Part shown: piece by piece, positions 16,585 to 26,086 of the stretch
Position numbering within the stretch: the stretch's first letter is position 1
Layout: each line of letters opens with the position of its first letter
From: CAZENU01 sp965117035
GTDB lineage: Bacteria > Chloroflexota > Dehalococcoidia > Lucifugimonadales > CAZENU01
Direction of reading: 5' to 3'
DNA: 64,000 bases
Assembly: GCA_965117035.1 (NCBI GenBank)
Contig: OZ220748.1
Location: 1,364,001 to 1,428,000, forward strand
Notes under the pieces: model-generated
Told to the model about the DNA's origin: nothing
Seen by the model: the letters and a program-made list of their open reading frames with translations, nothing else
The model's database searches: none
Position numbers and translations under genes: made by a program

Positions 16585-17055
16585 GTGAAGCGACGGGGAC
16601 GGAGGACCATCCGACGCTTCGCATCCAGGTTCCTGGCGAAACAGCTCAGGGACGCCCGCAACCGGTGGAAGCAGGGTCTCCGCGAAGCACGCGGCTGGCT
16701 GGCGCTCGTCGTCACGGCCATCAGCATGTACGCGCTCTGGCACTGGGCGTTCAGCCTGGGCGCCGCCTTCGGAATCTCGTTCCTGATCGCGGCCAGCCTG
16801 GCCATCGTGCGCGGCCACATCTTCACGCACCCGCTGCGGCTGGTGCTCGTGGCCGTCGCCGTGGTGATCGGCACCCTCGTCATACCCGCGCTTGGCGGCG
16901 ACGCGTGGCGGGCGTTCCAACGCGGCGACACCGTGGCGGCCCTGGTGCTGGCGGGCGCTGTCGTGCTCGCGTGGCTGCTGAAGCGACGGCTGGAGACGGG
17001 ACGGCGAGTCGTCGGCCTCAGCGCATCCGGCCGGGGCCGCCGGCGCCGCGGGTAG
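16585..17055 (+). CDS. Hypothetical membrane protein
   Basis: About 156 residues from the GTG at 16585; an ATG at 16543 would add 14 residues. The N-terminus is very basic (VKRRGRRTIRRFASRFLAKQ), followed by three hydrophobic segments: WLALVVTAISMYALWHWAF, LRLVLVAVAVVIGTLVIPAL and VAALVLAGAVVLAWLL. The C-terminus is again Arg-rich. No family is recognised and no catalytic motif is visible. It lies alone between the divergent cobD and a downstream lipoprotein gene. Confidence 0.55.
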   Translation: MKRRGRRTIRRFASRFLAKQLRDARNRWKQGLREARGWLALVVTAISMYALWHWAFSLGAAFGISFLIAASLAIVRGHIFTHPLRLVLVAVAVVIGTLVIPALGGDAWRAFQRGDTVAALVLAGAVVLAWLLKRRLETGRRVVGLSASGRGRRRRG

Positions 17056-17155
17056 CCTGGCAACCTGCCCGCCGCCAGGCGTGGCGGTCCTGGTTGACCG
17101 GCGGGCGGCCTCTTTGCCACACTGCCCCGGCACGATGAAACCACGGGAGATAGGG

Positions 17156-17803
17156 ATGCCTGCAAGTATCACAAGGCACTGTTCGCGGCACGCCATCTCG
17201 GCAGCGCTCGCGGTCGTCGCGCTGGCCGCCTGCGGCGCGTCCGATGAGCCCCAGGAGCTCACGGCGACTATCGAGACCCCGACGCTCGAGGCTCCCAGAC
17301 CCACCGCGCCGGCGGCGGCCGGCATCGGGCTCGACCCGGCGACGGCCGCGGCGACCCTGGTGCAGCTCGTGGACCCGCTCGACGAGCCGGAGTACTACTG
17401 CGTCGACGTTCCGGGCTTCGGCTCGAGTCTGGACCTGGGAGCGGCGCTCACGGCCCACACCTGCAAGCCAGGCGCCAACGACGAGATATTCGCGGTGGAC
17501 CAGCCTGAGCCGGGGAATCTCTACATGCCCGCCTACGACCTGTGCATGGAGGCGGGCGGGACCGAAGCCCCCGCTCGACTATTCCTGAGGGTGTGCTACG
17601 AGGGCGCACTGCAACAGTTCGATTTCGATTCCGCCGGCGCGCTCGCGCTGTCCGGCACCGGTCTCTGCCTGGCCGTGTCCCCTGACGACGGCGAGCCGAC
17701 TGGCGGGCCAAGCCACCTGCGCCGCGACCTTCTACTGGTCTCCTGCGGCGAGGCCGAGCCCGCCCTGAAGACGTGGACATTCCCCGGCCGGTCGCCCCGT
17801 TGA
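17156..17803 (+). CDS. Lipoprotein with a possible ricin-type beta-trefoil domain
   Basis: A 215-residue secreted protein. The ATG at 17156 follows GGGAG. The signal ends in a lipobox-like ALAACG (Cys about 23), then comes a short Thr/Pro/Ala linker. The mature domain has paired cysteines and repeated motifs such as YYCVDVPGFGSSLDLGAALT, HTCKPGANDEIF and LSGTGLCLAVS, which resemble the QxW/CLDV pattern of ricin-type lectin repeats. A carbohydrate-binding role at the cell surface is inferred and not certain. Confidence 0.6.
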   Translation: MPASITRHCSRHAISAALAVVALAACGASDEPQELTATIETPTLEAPRPTAPAAAGIGLDPATAAATLVQLVDPLDEPEYYCVDVPGFGSSLDLGAALTAHTCKPGANDEIFAVDQPEPGNLYMPAYDLCMEAGGTEAPARLFLRVCYEGALQQFDFDSAGALALSGTGLCLAVSPDDGEPTGGPSHLRRDLLLVSCGEAEPALKTWTFPGRSPR

Positions 17804-17843
17804 CCGAGCGATCCGCCGGCGCATCGGTCCCAGGCGGACCCTT

Positions 17844-19916
17844 CTACCGCGCGTCCTTCAGGCTCAGCACCACCACACCCTTGCCGTCAAGGGTCACGGC
17901 GAGGCCGCCGTCGGCAGCGTCTTCCACTTCCGACGTTCCGCTGCGGTAGAGCGTCGACCGGTCGCGGTAGGCCAAGGACGGCGATATCGTGGCGGCTGCG
18001 GCGTCGCGGGCGTGGTTGAAGACGAGCAGCAGCCGTCCCTCGTCGTGCTCGAGCACGCGGCATGTGACGGGTGAGGCCGAGTCGACCCGCGCGACCGGGT
18101 CAATGCCGCATAGCGCCATCAGCGTCGCGGCGCTGGCGCTGTCGTAACCGGCCCGCTGGTGTAGCGACGGGTAGCTGGAGAAGTAGACGAAGCGTCCGCT
18201 GCCGTACGTCGACTGGACAACGGCAGGCGACCCGTCGGAGTTCGCGCCGATGACCTCGGCCGCGCCGTCGTCCACGCGGCGCGGCTCGCCCGCGGTCCGC
18301 AGCAGGCCATGGGCGGTGTGGACTTCGCCCGTCGTGTCGAAGACTACCTCCCGCTCTTGGTAGCCCAGCCTCTCGGAGAGCCCCATGCGGGGGACACGTG
18401 GCGCGTACCAGCCGTTGTCCTCCAGGCACGCGAAGCCTGCCTCGACACACAGTGTGCCCCCGTCGGCGACGTACCGGAGCAGATTGTCAAGATCGGCGCT
18501 CGGGACCAGCCACGGCATGGGCAGGTAGACGACCCTGTATTGGCCGAGGTCGTCGGTCGCGCGGACCAAGTCGAAATGGACATTTTCCCGCCACAGCGCG
18601 GCCACGATCCCATGCATCGCGTCCCTGTAGGACAGCGGTCTCAGGGAGGACACGGCGACGCTGGACTCGGGGCTGAACAGCACGGCGTAGTCGGCGTCGG
18701 GCGGCCGGGCGTCGACGAACAGGCGCTCGCGGCGGCGGATGGCGCGCACAAAGTCGTCGACCTCGTGTGTGCGATACGTGGGCGTGCCGTCGAGCTCGAC
18801 GAGGCCGAAGGTGCCGACTTCGGGGCCGATGCGCTCCGGCTTGAATTGCCAGGGCGACACGCCAGTCGCACCGTGGGCTACGGTGCTCCACAGGTTGTAG
18901 CGCATCTCGCCCGGCCTCAGGTGGTCGAAGGTGTCCCCAATCCAGGCGGTCCCCCCGGGGACCTCGGTCACCCAGTAGCCGCGAGGGTCTCGCCGCGTCG
19001 CCGACCGCCTGCACTCCAGGTCGATGACGGGCCCGGCGAACTCCACCGGGGAGGCATGGGGCGCGCCGACCGCGGTGTGCAGGTGCCCGCCGAAGATGTC
19101 AGGCACCTGGGCCATGCTCCAGTCGTCCCAGATTCGCTCCCCGAGCAGGTCTAGCCGGGCCGTGCCCATGCTGCGGGTGTCGGTGAGGATGGGATGTCCG
19201 GGGTCCGCTTCCCTGACCGTCCCGACGGCCCAGGACGCTATCTCGGTCGCCGACCAGAACCGGAACTCGGTGTAGAGAAGCCTGGCCGGCGTGTCGCCGC
19301 GGGCGACCGGCGGCCTGATGTCCTCCCAGGCGTTGTACTGCCGCCCGAGGAAGGCGGAGGCGCGGTCCGGCGACCCGAAACGCTGTTCGAGCCACCGTTG
19401 GAACTTGGCCGTGGTGTATGGGCACGCGCAGTTGTCGACGTCCGGCTCGTTCCAGACCTTCCAGCACAGCAGGTTGGGCCTGTCCACGAACCTGTCGACC
19501 GCGGCGCGCAGGAAAGGCTCGACGAGCCTGCGCAGATCGAGGTTGTCCAGGCACGGCCGCCAGCCATAGAGGTTGTGGATCGGGCTGGCGGCGAACGGCC
19601 GCGGCCGGCCGTCGAGTCCGACCTGCCGGAACTCGTCCCTCTCCGCCCACGTCGGGACGGCCCAGAGCTCCAGGTTGGGGACGATCTCCAGCCCGTGCTT
19701 CGCGGCCAGGTCGAACAGCTTCTCGTAGTCGTCCCAGGTATACGAGCCGGGGCGCCGCTCCACGTAGGGCCACATCACCCAGCTGTAGATGTGGTCCAGT
19801 CCCAGCCTTGCGATATGGGCGAGGTCCGGCTCCCACTCTCCCGGCGGCGGAGTCGGCGGGCGGTGGTACTGTATTCCCAAAGGGAAGCGCTCGGGCTCCG
19901 ACTGTTCCGCGGTCAT
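17844..19916 (-). CDS. GH42-like beta-galactosidase family glycoside hydrolase
   Basis: A 690-residue cytoplasmic glycosidase. The start at 19916 gives MTAEQSEPERFPLGIQYHRP; upstream in-frame sequence is not protein-like. Residues 12-400 form the (beta/alpha)8 barrel: the acid/base Glu157 in WKVWNEPDVDN and the likely nucleophile Glu318 in YWVTEVPGGTAW. A beta-galactosidase trimerisation-like domain follows (about 420-620; LFSPESSVAV, YLPMPWLVPSADLDNLLRY), then a small C-terminal beta domain. The real substrate is unknown since family relatives cleave several beta-linked sugars. No signal peptide. Confidence 0.85.
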   Translation of the reverse strand: MTAEQSEPERFPLGIQYHRPPTPPPGEWEPDLAHIARLGLDHIYSWVMWPYVERRPGSYTWDDYEKLFDLAAKHGLEIVPNLELWAVPTWAERDEFRQVGLDGRPRPFAASPIHNLYGWRPCLDNLDLRRLVEPFLRAAVDRFVDRPNLLCWKVWNEPDVDNCACPYTTAKFQRWLEQRFGSPDRASAFLGRQYNAWEDIRPPVARGDTPARLLYTEFRFWSATEIASWAVGTVREADPGHPILTDTRSMGTARLDLLGERIWDDWSMAQVPDIFGGHLHTAVGAPHASPVEFAGPVIDLECRRSATRRDPRGYWVTEVPGGTAWIGDTFDHLRPGEMRYNLWSTVAHGATGVSPWQFKPERIGPEVGTFGLVELDGTPTYRTHEVDDFVRAIRRRERLFVDARPPDADYAVLFSPESSVAVSSLRPLSYRDAMHGIVAALWRENVHFDLVRATDDLGQYRVVYLPMPWLVPSADLDNLLRYVADGGTLCVEAGFACLEDNGWYAPRVPRMGLSERLGYQEREVVFDTTGEVHTAHGLLRTAGEPRRVDDGAAEVIGANSDGSPAVVQSTYGSGRFVYFSSYPSLHQRAGYDSASAATLMALCGIDPVARVDSASPVTCRVLEHDEGRLLLVFNHARDAAAATISPSLAYRDRSTLYRSGTSEVEDAADGGLAVTLDGKGVVVLSLKDAR

Positions 19917-20061
19917 GCGGGGCTCCACTCCTCCACGGATTCGGGCGGGCCGGCGGGGCGAACGCGTCGCAACAGGGATGCCGGCTTTGGACGCGCCAAT
20001 CTGTGATATCGTAGCCGCAACGGCCGCCCCGTACCAGCACGTCGACCGGAGGATAGCCGCC

Positions 20062-20994
20062 ATGATCACGCCGCAGCAGAAGGCCCACTTCGACGACTTC
20101 GGGTTCCTCGTCCTGCGCAACACGTTCTCCTCAGAGGAGGTCGACGCCATCTACAAGGAGTGCGACGAGCTGTGGGAGCGCGACCGTGGCGGCGGGCCTC
20201 CGACCGGCGAGAACCAGGGCATCCCGGACATAGTCGAGAAGGGCGAGGTGCTGACCCGGATGGTCGCGGACGACCGGCTGTTCGGCGCGGTCGAGGGCCT
20301 CCTTGGGCCTGGGTTCCTGTGGAACGGGTCCGGCGGCAGCCTGCAGTTCACGACCACCGAGACACACTGGCACTCGGACAGGCCCGTCGAGCCCGACTCG
20401 ACCACGTTCAGCTGCAACCTCTATCTGAGCACGCTCAGGGCCGACACCGGGGCGTTCCGCCTGATACCCGGCTCGCACAAGCCGCCCCTGTACCACTCGC
20501 TGCTACCGCTCTCGGAGCAGGGCGACGATACGACGACCGACGTCTACGGGCTCGACTGGACGGAGATGCCGGGCATCGTCGTGGACTGCGACCCGGGCGA
20601 CATCGTCTTCTTCGACCAGAGGATCTACCACGGCGTGTTCGGGATGCTGCCGAACCGTCGCTACCTGAAACTCCGCTTCGTCGGCAAGCCTGAGACGGAC
20701 GAGCAGATCGCGTCCTTCATGCGCTACGACGACCGCGGCAGCATCTACGAGCCCCAACCCGTGTTCCTCGACAGCGACAACCCCAACATCAGGGCGATGG
20801 TGGAACCGCTGGTCGAGCTCCGCGCCCGGACCGAGGCGGACCGCGCCCGCTTCGACGCGCTGGGAGCGCGGGAGACCGGCCTGGAGCGGATGCTGAGGGC
20901 GTTGGACATCAGGGCCGAGGACCTGCCGGAGTCGTCGGACTGGCAGCACCACGTCGCCAATACCAAGTCGACGAAGTACCGGGACGCGATGTAG
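20062..20994 (+). CDS. Phytanoyl-CoA dioxygenase (PhyH) family protein
   Basis: A 310-residue Fe(II)/2-oxoglutarate-dependent oxygenase. Iron ligands fit His104 and Asp106 in THWHSDRP and His190 in RIYHGVFG, with Arg200 in NRRYLKLRF to hold 2-oxoglutarate. N-terminal FDDFGFLVLRNTFSSEEVDAI is a standard PhyH start. The ATG at 20062 follows GGAGGATAG. Members hydroxylate diverse small molecules, so the substrate cannot be named. Divergent from the glycosidase. Confidence 0.88.
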   Translation: MITPQQKAHFDDFGFLVLRNTFSSEEVDAIYKECDELWERDRGGGPPTGENQGIPDIVEKGEVLTRMVADDRLFGAVEGLLGPGFLWNGSGGSLQFTTTETHWHSDRPVEPDSTTFSCNLYLSTLRADTGAFRLIPGSHKPPLYHSLLPLSEQGDDTTTDVYGLDWTEMPGIVVDCDPGDIVFFDQRIYHGVFGMLPNRRYLKLRFVGKPETDEQIASFMRYDDRGSIYEPQPVFLDSDNPNIRAMVEPLVELRARTEADRARFDALGARETGLERMLRALDIRAEDLPESSDWQHHVANTKSTKYRDAM

Positions 20995-21021
20995 CACTCG
21001 ACCCGCGTTGACCGCGGGCCT

Positions 21022-21417
21022 CTACGACTCCATGTTGATGACGATGTTGTCGGGCCCGCGGGCCAGGAACTGCTCGCACGGCTCGTCGTAGGGATTCTCC
21101 TCGATGTGCCACGTGTGCGCGGGCACGAAGAGGAAGTCGCCGGGGCCGGCCTCGACCCAATCCTCGAAGTTGTCGCCATAGTAGACGCGGACGTGGCCTG
21201 AGATCACGTACGCGGCGGTCTCGGCCTCCCCGTGCTGGTGCGGCGGCCCGGTGTGATTGGGGGCCGACGTGACGGTGCCGAACCAGATCTTGCTGGCGCC
21301 CACCCCGTCGGCGTCGATCGCGGGACGACGCTCCATACCCGGAGTCTGGGCCGTATCGCCCGGCGGACGGGTGCCTCGCACCACCGTCGGGACCTTGCGG
21401 TCGATCTTCGTCGCCAT
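21022..21417 (-). CDS. Single-domain cupin protein
   Basis: A 131-residue cupin. Motif 1 is His60, His62 and Glu66 in PPHQHGEAETAAYVISG, and motif 2 spans Gly93 to Asn108 with His104 in GDFLFVPAHTWHIEEN. These four residues would hold one metal ion. It may act as a small dioxygenase, isomerase or binding protein. It is convergent with the PhyH gene and 27 bases away. No signal peptide. Confidence 0.85.
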   Translation of the reverse strand: MATKIDRKVPTVVRGTRPPGDTAQTPGMERRPAIDADGVGASKIWFGTVTSAPNHTGPPHQHGEAETAAYVISGHVRVYYGDNFEDWVEAGPGDFLFVPAHTWHIEENPYDEPCEQFLARGPDNIVINMES

Positions 21418-21745
21418 TGTCTCGTCTCCCTCTTGGCTGGCGTCTACTCATCCGTGTCTGCGGCGGCAACCGTCACTGGAGCGAAGCATAGACGCCTATG
21501 GCCCGCAAGTCCACCAGCCTTCGACTGCACCATCCGCTATGGTTCAGCCTTGAAGGGTCTGCACTGTAGTTCCGTTGGTCCTGAGCAAGTACGGCGCGGA
21601 CGGTCGTCGGCACCCCTCGATACGCGCCGCTCAAAGCAGCGGCGCTACTCGGGGTAAACGGGGTTGACCTGGGTGTGAGGTGAGGAAAACAGACGTTACG
21701 CGAGTTTGAACAGTTGCCCCGTAACTTGGCCGTAAGAGCGAGCTT
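21418..21745. other. Intergenic region, 328 bases, no gene seen
   Basis: No coding frame is convincing. A TTTGAACAGTT string near 21705 recalls the GAACAGTT motif of the repeats at 5477 and 5733, but is too short to claim relation. No hairpin with a T-run was found. Confidence 0.5.
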
Positions 21746-22588
21746 CTACGACGGGAGGACGATCTGGCTGCCGAGTTGGGGCCAGGCGGCGGGGGCGCCA
21801 GCCTGCTCCAGCCGCTGCTCGATGGGGAGGCTCTCGTCCCAGTGGTACGCGATGAAGCGCATGCCGTTGACGCCCTCCGACTCGTCGGACGCGAGCCAGA
21901 CCGCGGGCGCCTGCATCGCCTCCGGTCGAATCAGCGACGCCCGGTCGAAGCCGGCGTCGTCGGAGAACAGGTCGGTGTCCGTCGTTCCGCCCGGGATGAG
22001 CACGTTCGCTGTGACGCCGGTCCCCTCCAGCTCTCGCGCCATCAGGGCGACGAGGGCCTCGTGGGCGGCCTTGGATGGTCCGTAGGGACCCATTCCCTCC
22101 CGGTACATCGAGTCGACACTTGTCGTGACGCCAATGATGCGCCCCCACTCCTGGGCGAGCAAATGGCCAATGGCGGCCCGGGCCATGTAGAACGCGCCGT
22201 TGGCGTTGACGGCGAATATCCTGCTCCACGTCTCGGGTGCGATGTCCCGCAAGCCGGTCGGGCTGCCGAGATCGGGCCCAGACCCGTGGATGATCCCAGC
22301 GTTGTTGACGAGGACGTGCAGGCCGCCAAGCTCTCCTATCGTCCTGCCGACGGCCTCCTCCACGCTGTTGGGGTCCGACACGTCGCAGACCAGGGCCAGC
22401 ACGGAGTCTTGCCCGCCGGCCCGCCCGACATCTGCGGCGGCCTGGTCGAGCCACTCTTCGTTGACGTCCAGCATGGCGACTCGGGCCCCGGCCCGCACGA
22501 ACCCCAGCGCCATCGCCCGGCCCATGCCCCTGGGACTTCCCGCGCCCGTGACTATGGCGATTTTTCCTTTGAGTGGTGGGTCTTGCAT
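21746..22588 (-). CDS. Short-chain dehydrogenase/reductase
   Basis: A 280-residue classical SDR. The cofactor motif is VTGAGSPRGMGRA (residues 13-25), Asp41 follows beta-2 and favours NAD(H), and NNAG is at 95-98. The catalytic residues fit Ser157, Tyr169 and Lys173 (YGPSK). The start at 22588 gives MQDPPLKGKIAIVTG; the upstream extension is not protein-like. The C-terminal tail is about 40 residues longer than minimal SDRs. Substrate unknown. Confidence 0.9.
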   Translation of the reverse strand: MQDPPLKGKIAIVTGAGSPRGMGRAMALGFVRAGARVAMLDVNEEWLDQAAADVGRAGGQDSVLALVCDVSDPNSVEEAVGRTIGELGGLHVLVNNAGIIHGSGPDLGSPTGLRDIAPETWSRIFAVNANGAFYMARAAIGHLLAQEWGRIIGVTTSVDSMYREGMGPYGPSKAAHEALVALMARELEGTGVTANVLIPGGTTDTDLFSDDAGFDRASLIRPEAMQAPAVWLASDESEGVNGMRFIAYHWDESLPIEQRLEQAGAPAAWPQLGSQIVLPS

Positions 22589-22843
22589 CGTGGCTCCCGG
22601 CTCACTCGTACGTCCCAGGCCCCGATCCTCCGCGTCGACGCGGCGATGATAGACGCCTTGCCGCCGAAGTGCACGCGGACGCCCCTTGCCGTGCCTGCCC
22701 ACGTCTCGATCCCGTGCCGGTCATCCTGCATGTGCGCCGGTGCTCCACCTTCAGGGGTCCGGAAAGGCGCGGTCTATAATGTCCTTTGGGCAAGGAGTTG
22801 TGCACGCAACGCCCGCTAACCGCAGGGCGCCGGCATCGTACCA

Positions 22844-24043
22844 ATGACGATTACAGACGATCCGTACTACAAGAAGACCGTCTCGTTCGACATTGGCGGC
22901 CGCAGCTTCTCGTTTCGCGTGTCGCAGACCCTCTTCAGCAGCCACTCGGTGGACGCAGGGACCGAGCTGCTGTTGAGGACGCTGCACCGCCAGGGCGTAG
23001 GGTTCGAAAAGGTGCTGGACATCGGCTGCGGGTACGGGCCGATTGGCATCGTCGTGAAGGGGCTGAACCCGACGGCAGACCTGCACATGGTCGACCGGGA
23101 CGCGCTCGCCATCGAGTATGCGACCCACAACGCCCTGCTGAACGGGACCGACGACGCCTCGACGTGCGCCAGCCTCGGGTTCGACGACGTCGACGACAGG
23201 GACTTCGACCTGGTCGCCGCGAACATCCCCGGGAAGGCGGGGGAGGGCGTGATCGCTTCCTGGCTGAGGGACGCGCCGATCTTTCTTCGAGTTGAAGGGC
23301 AGTTGGGGATCGTGGTTGTGTCCGCGCTGGAGTCCTTCGTTGCCCGGACGATCGAGGAGATCGATGGCGTCGATGTCTTCCTTCGGCGACGCAAGGCGGG
23401 ACATGCCGTTTTCCTGTGTTCGGCTCGCACGTCGAACGGCCGCCCTCCCTCCCCATCGAGGTCGTTCGACCGGGGAGACTACGAGCGCACCAGCGCCGAA
23501 TTTTCTCATGGCCGGATACGCTACGGGCTGAGGACGGTGTTCGGGCTGCCGCAGTTCGACTCCCTGAGCTACCAGACCCGGCTGCTGTCCACCGTACTGC
23601 AGGGCCTCGAACGACGTCCGGACCGGGTTCTCGTGATGAATCCGGGACAGGGCCACGTCCCGATCATCCTGTCGAGAGCCTTGGCGCCCGCATCTATCTC
23701 GATGGTCGACAGAGACCTGTTGGCGCTGCGTTGTTCGGAGAGAAACCTCCGTCTCGACGGCTACGACGCCTCGCGTATCTCCGCCACGCACGGGTTGGGA
23801 CTGGTCGACGGCGCACCCAGGTACGACCTGATCGTGGCCGAGATGAGGGACGACGAGGGTCCACCGGCCATCGCGGCACAGTTTCGCCAGGCCGCCGTCC
23901 GTCTCAGATCCGGCGGCTTGATGGTCGTGGCCGCGAACTCCGCCACGATCACGCGGCTGAGCAGCCTGTGCAAGAAGGAGCGGCTGGGGACCATCGAAGA
24001 ACGCAAGCGGCGGCGCGGCAGCAGCGTCCTGGTCGTGGGGTAG
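22844..24043 (+). CDS. Tandem-domain RsmC/RlmG-like methyltransferase
   Basis: A 399-residue protein made of two Rossmann methyltransferase domains. Domain 1 (about 1-190) has a strong SAM motif, LDIGCGYGPIGIV, and MVDRDALAIEYA, but the usual NPPF/NPPY is replaced by ANIPGK. Domain 2 (about 210-399) has a weak motif VMNPGQGHVPI, MVDRDLLALRCSERN and AEMRDDEGPP in place of NPP. Family members modify guanine in rRNA. Loss of NPP in both halves makes target and activity uncertain. Confidence 0.75.
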   Translation: MTITDDPYYKKTVSFDIGGRSFSFRVSQTLFSSHSVDAGTELLLRTLHRQGVGFEKVLDIGCGYGPIGIVVKGLNPTADLHMVDRDALAIEYATHNALLNGTDDASTCASLGFDDVDDRDFDLVAANIPGKAGEGVIASWLRDAPIFLRVEGQLGIVVVSALESFVARTIEEIDGVDVFLRRRKAGHAVFLCSARTSNGRPPSPSRSFDRGDYERTSAEFSHGRIRYGLRTVFGLPQFDSLSYQTRLLSTVLQGLERRPDRVLVMNPGQGHVPIILSRALAPASISMVDRDLLALRCSERNLRLDGYDASRISATHGLGLVDGAPRYDLIVAEMRDDEGPPAIAAQFRQAAVRLRSGGLMVVAANSATITRLSSLCKKERLGTIEERKRRRGSSVLVVG

Positions 24044-24092
24044 GCGGCGTAGTGATCTCTTTGTGGCCTGTCAGCGCGAGGTAGGACAAGTT

Positions 24093-24787
24093 ATGCTCGG
24101 CTTCGACTGCTTCGAGTGGATCAGCTTCGACTGTTACGGGACCCTCGTAGACTGGGAGACGGGCATCTCCAACGCGGTCGGCGAAGTCCTGCAGGCCCAC
24201 GGGATGGTCAAGTCCAGGGCGGAGGTCCTCGCGCTGTTCGCGGACGCCGAGCCGAAGGTGCAGGGCTCGGGAGACTATCTCGAGTACCGCGTCGTCCTGC
24301 GGAGGGTCATGGAGGCGATCGGGGCGGAAGTCGGCTTGCGGTGCACCGAGTCGGAGGCGGGCTGCCTGGCGGACACCCTGCCCGACTGGCCGGTCTTCCC
24401 GGATGTCCCGGCCGCGCTCACCACCCTGGGGTCGCGGTACCGGCTCGCGGTCATCTCCAACGTGGACGACGACCTGTTCGCCGGGACGGCCCGGACGCTG
24501 GGCGTCGAGTTCGACGTGGTCGTCACCGCACAGCAGGTCCGCGGCTACAAGCCGAACCTGCGCAACTTCAGCGTCGCCGAAGAGCGGATGGCGGTCGACA
24601 GGAAGAGGTGGCTGCACGTCGCGGAGAGCCTGTACCATGACATCGGGGGCCGGCGAACCGTCTCGGCATCGCCAGCGCGTGGGTGGACCGCCCCGATCGC
24701 GGAGGCGGGACGCGCCGCGTCGATGCCGTTCCCAACATGGTCGTACCCGATCTGGCGGCGCTCGTCCGGATCGTGTGTCCGGCCTAG
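24093..24787 (+). pseudogene. Haloacid-dehalogenase-type hydrolase, frameshifted
   Basis: The first 185 codons encode a type II haloacid dehalogenase-like protein: nucleophile Asp in ISFDCYGTLVDWE, then LAVISNVDDDLF and the YKPN motif. After HVAESLYHDIG the frame is lost in a run of five Gs near 24645-24652. The family ending (PANRLGIASAWVDRPDRGG, then VPDLAALVRI) continues in another frame to a TAG at 24785-24787. A two-base insertion, or one-base loss, in the G-run explains it. It may be a true pseudogene or a homopolymer error in the assembly. Confidence 0.8.
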
Positions 24788-24817
24788 GCACTGTTGCAGC
24801 CAAGCCATGAGGCATCC

Positions 24818-26074
24818 ATGAAGGCGACGGAGCCCGAACCCACAGCAGGCCGGCGGGATGGCGAGCGGCTGTGGGGCTATGCCAGCGCGCGCGGGATGGA
24901 CCGCCGCCAGTTCCTGCGGCTGATGGTGGCGGGCGGCGCGGCGGCGGTGCTCGCGGCCTGTGTGGGCACGGAGCCGGCCGAGGTGTCGCCGGCGCCGGCG
25001 GATCCCGACCCGGCGTCTGGGCCGCCCTGGTTCAAGGACCCGGCGCCGTTCATCCAGCGCGACAAGAGCCTCGAGGCCCGGCTTGAGAACATGGAAGGGC
25101 TCATCACGCCCAACCGGTACTTCTTCGTCCGGAACAACTCGAACAGCCTGGACCTCGACGCGTCGGACTGGCGGCTCACCGTCGAGGGAAACGCCGTCGC
25201 GGTGCCGATGGAGCTGACATACGACGAGATCGAGCGGCTGCCGGGCCGGACGCTCGTCTCGTACCTGGAATGCGCCGGCAACCACCGAGCCATGTTCGAC
25301 CTGGTGCAGGGCCGGAAGGCATCCGGGACGCAGTGGATGACGGGCGCCGTGGGCAACGGCGAGTGGGCGGGCACGGCGCTGCGCGACGTGCTGACGCTGG
25401 CGGGCGTTCACGCCAGCGCCGCAAGCGTGCTGCTGGTGGGGCTGGACACAGAGTCGCCGGAGCGGGGGTTCCGCTACGTGCTGCCGATAGACAAGGCGAT
25501 GCACCCGGACACGCTGCTGGCCTACTCGCTGAACGGCGAGCCGCTGCCCCGCGACCACGGATTCCCGCTGCGCGCGCTCGTGCCGGGCTGGGTCGGCAGC
25601 GCGAACATCAAGTGGCTCGGAAACATCGTCGTCTCATCCGAACCGACGTGGACGCGCAACAACACGACGTCATACGTGCTGATCGGGGACGACTACCCGC
25701 CGGTGGGCGAAGCGCGCGGCAGTCCCGTCACCAGGCAGGTCGTCAAGAGCGCGCTCGCCCTGCCCTGGCCCGCGGAGCTATCCGCGGGCCGACACCGCGT
25801 CCACGGCTACGCCCACTCGCCGGATGGCCCTATCTCGCGCGTCGAGTGGAGCGACGACTCGGGGCGCACCTGGTCCGACGCGGAAGTCTCGGACGAGCAG
25901 CCGGACTATTCGTGGGCCCGGTTCGAGCTCGCCTGGGACGCGGAGCCGGGGCAGCGCGCGATCATGACCCGCGCCACCGACGCCGCCGGCAGCACCCAGC
26001 CCGACCGTGTGCCGTTCAACGAGAAGGGCTACCTGTTCAACCAGCCGGCGCCCCACCCGATACGGGTGACGTAG
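24818..26074 (+). CDS. Sulfite-oxidase-like molybdopterin oxidoreductase, Tat-exported
   Basis: A 418-residue protein with a twin-arginine signal (RRQFLRLMVAGG, residues 29-40) that ends in a lipobox-like LAAC (Cys48). The oxidoreductase molybdopterin domain (about 95-300) has the likely Mo-ligand Cys152 in YLECAGNHR, then GNGEWAGTALRDVL, DHGFPLRALVPGWVG and IKWLGNI. A Mo-co dimerisation domain follows (about 305-410; VEWSDDSGRTW). It should act outside the membrane. Physiological substrate is not readable from sequence. An ATG at 24794 is an alternative start. Confidence 0.9.
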   Translation: MKATEPEPTAGRRDGERLWGYASARGMDRRQFLRLMVAGGAAAVLAACVGTEPAEVSPAPADPDPASGPPWFKDPAPFIQRDKSLEARLENMEGLITPNRYFFVRNNSNSLDLDASDWRLTVEGNAVAVPMELTYDEIERLPGRTLVSYLECAGNHRAMFDLVQGRKASGTQWMTGAVGNGEWAGTALRDVLTLAGVHASAASVLLVGLDTESPERGFRYVLPIDKAMHPDTLLAYSLNGEPLPRDHGFPLRALVPGWVGSANIKWLGNIVVSSEPTWTRNNTTSYVLIGDDYPPVGEARGSPVTRQVVKSALALPWPAELSAGRHRVHGYAHSPDGPISRVEWSDDSGRTWSDAEVSDEQPDYSWARFELAWDAEPGQRAIMTRATDAAGSTQPDRVPFNEKGYLFNQPAPHPIRVT

Positions 26075-26086
26075 CGACCGGCGCGG

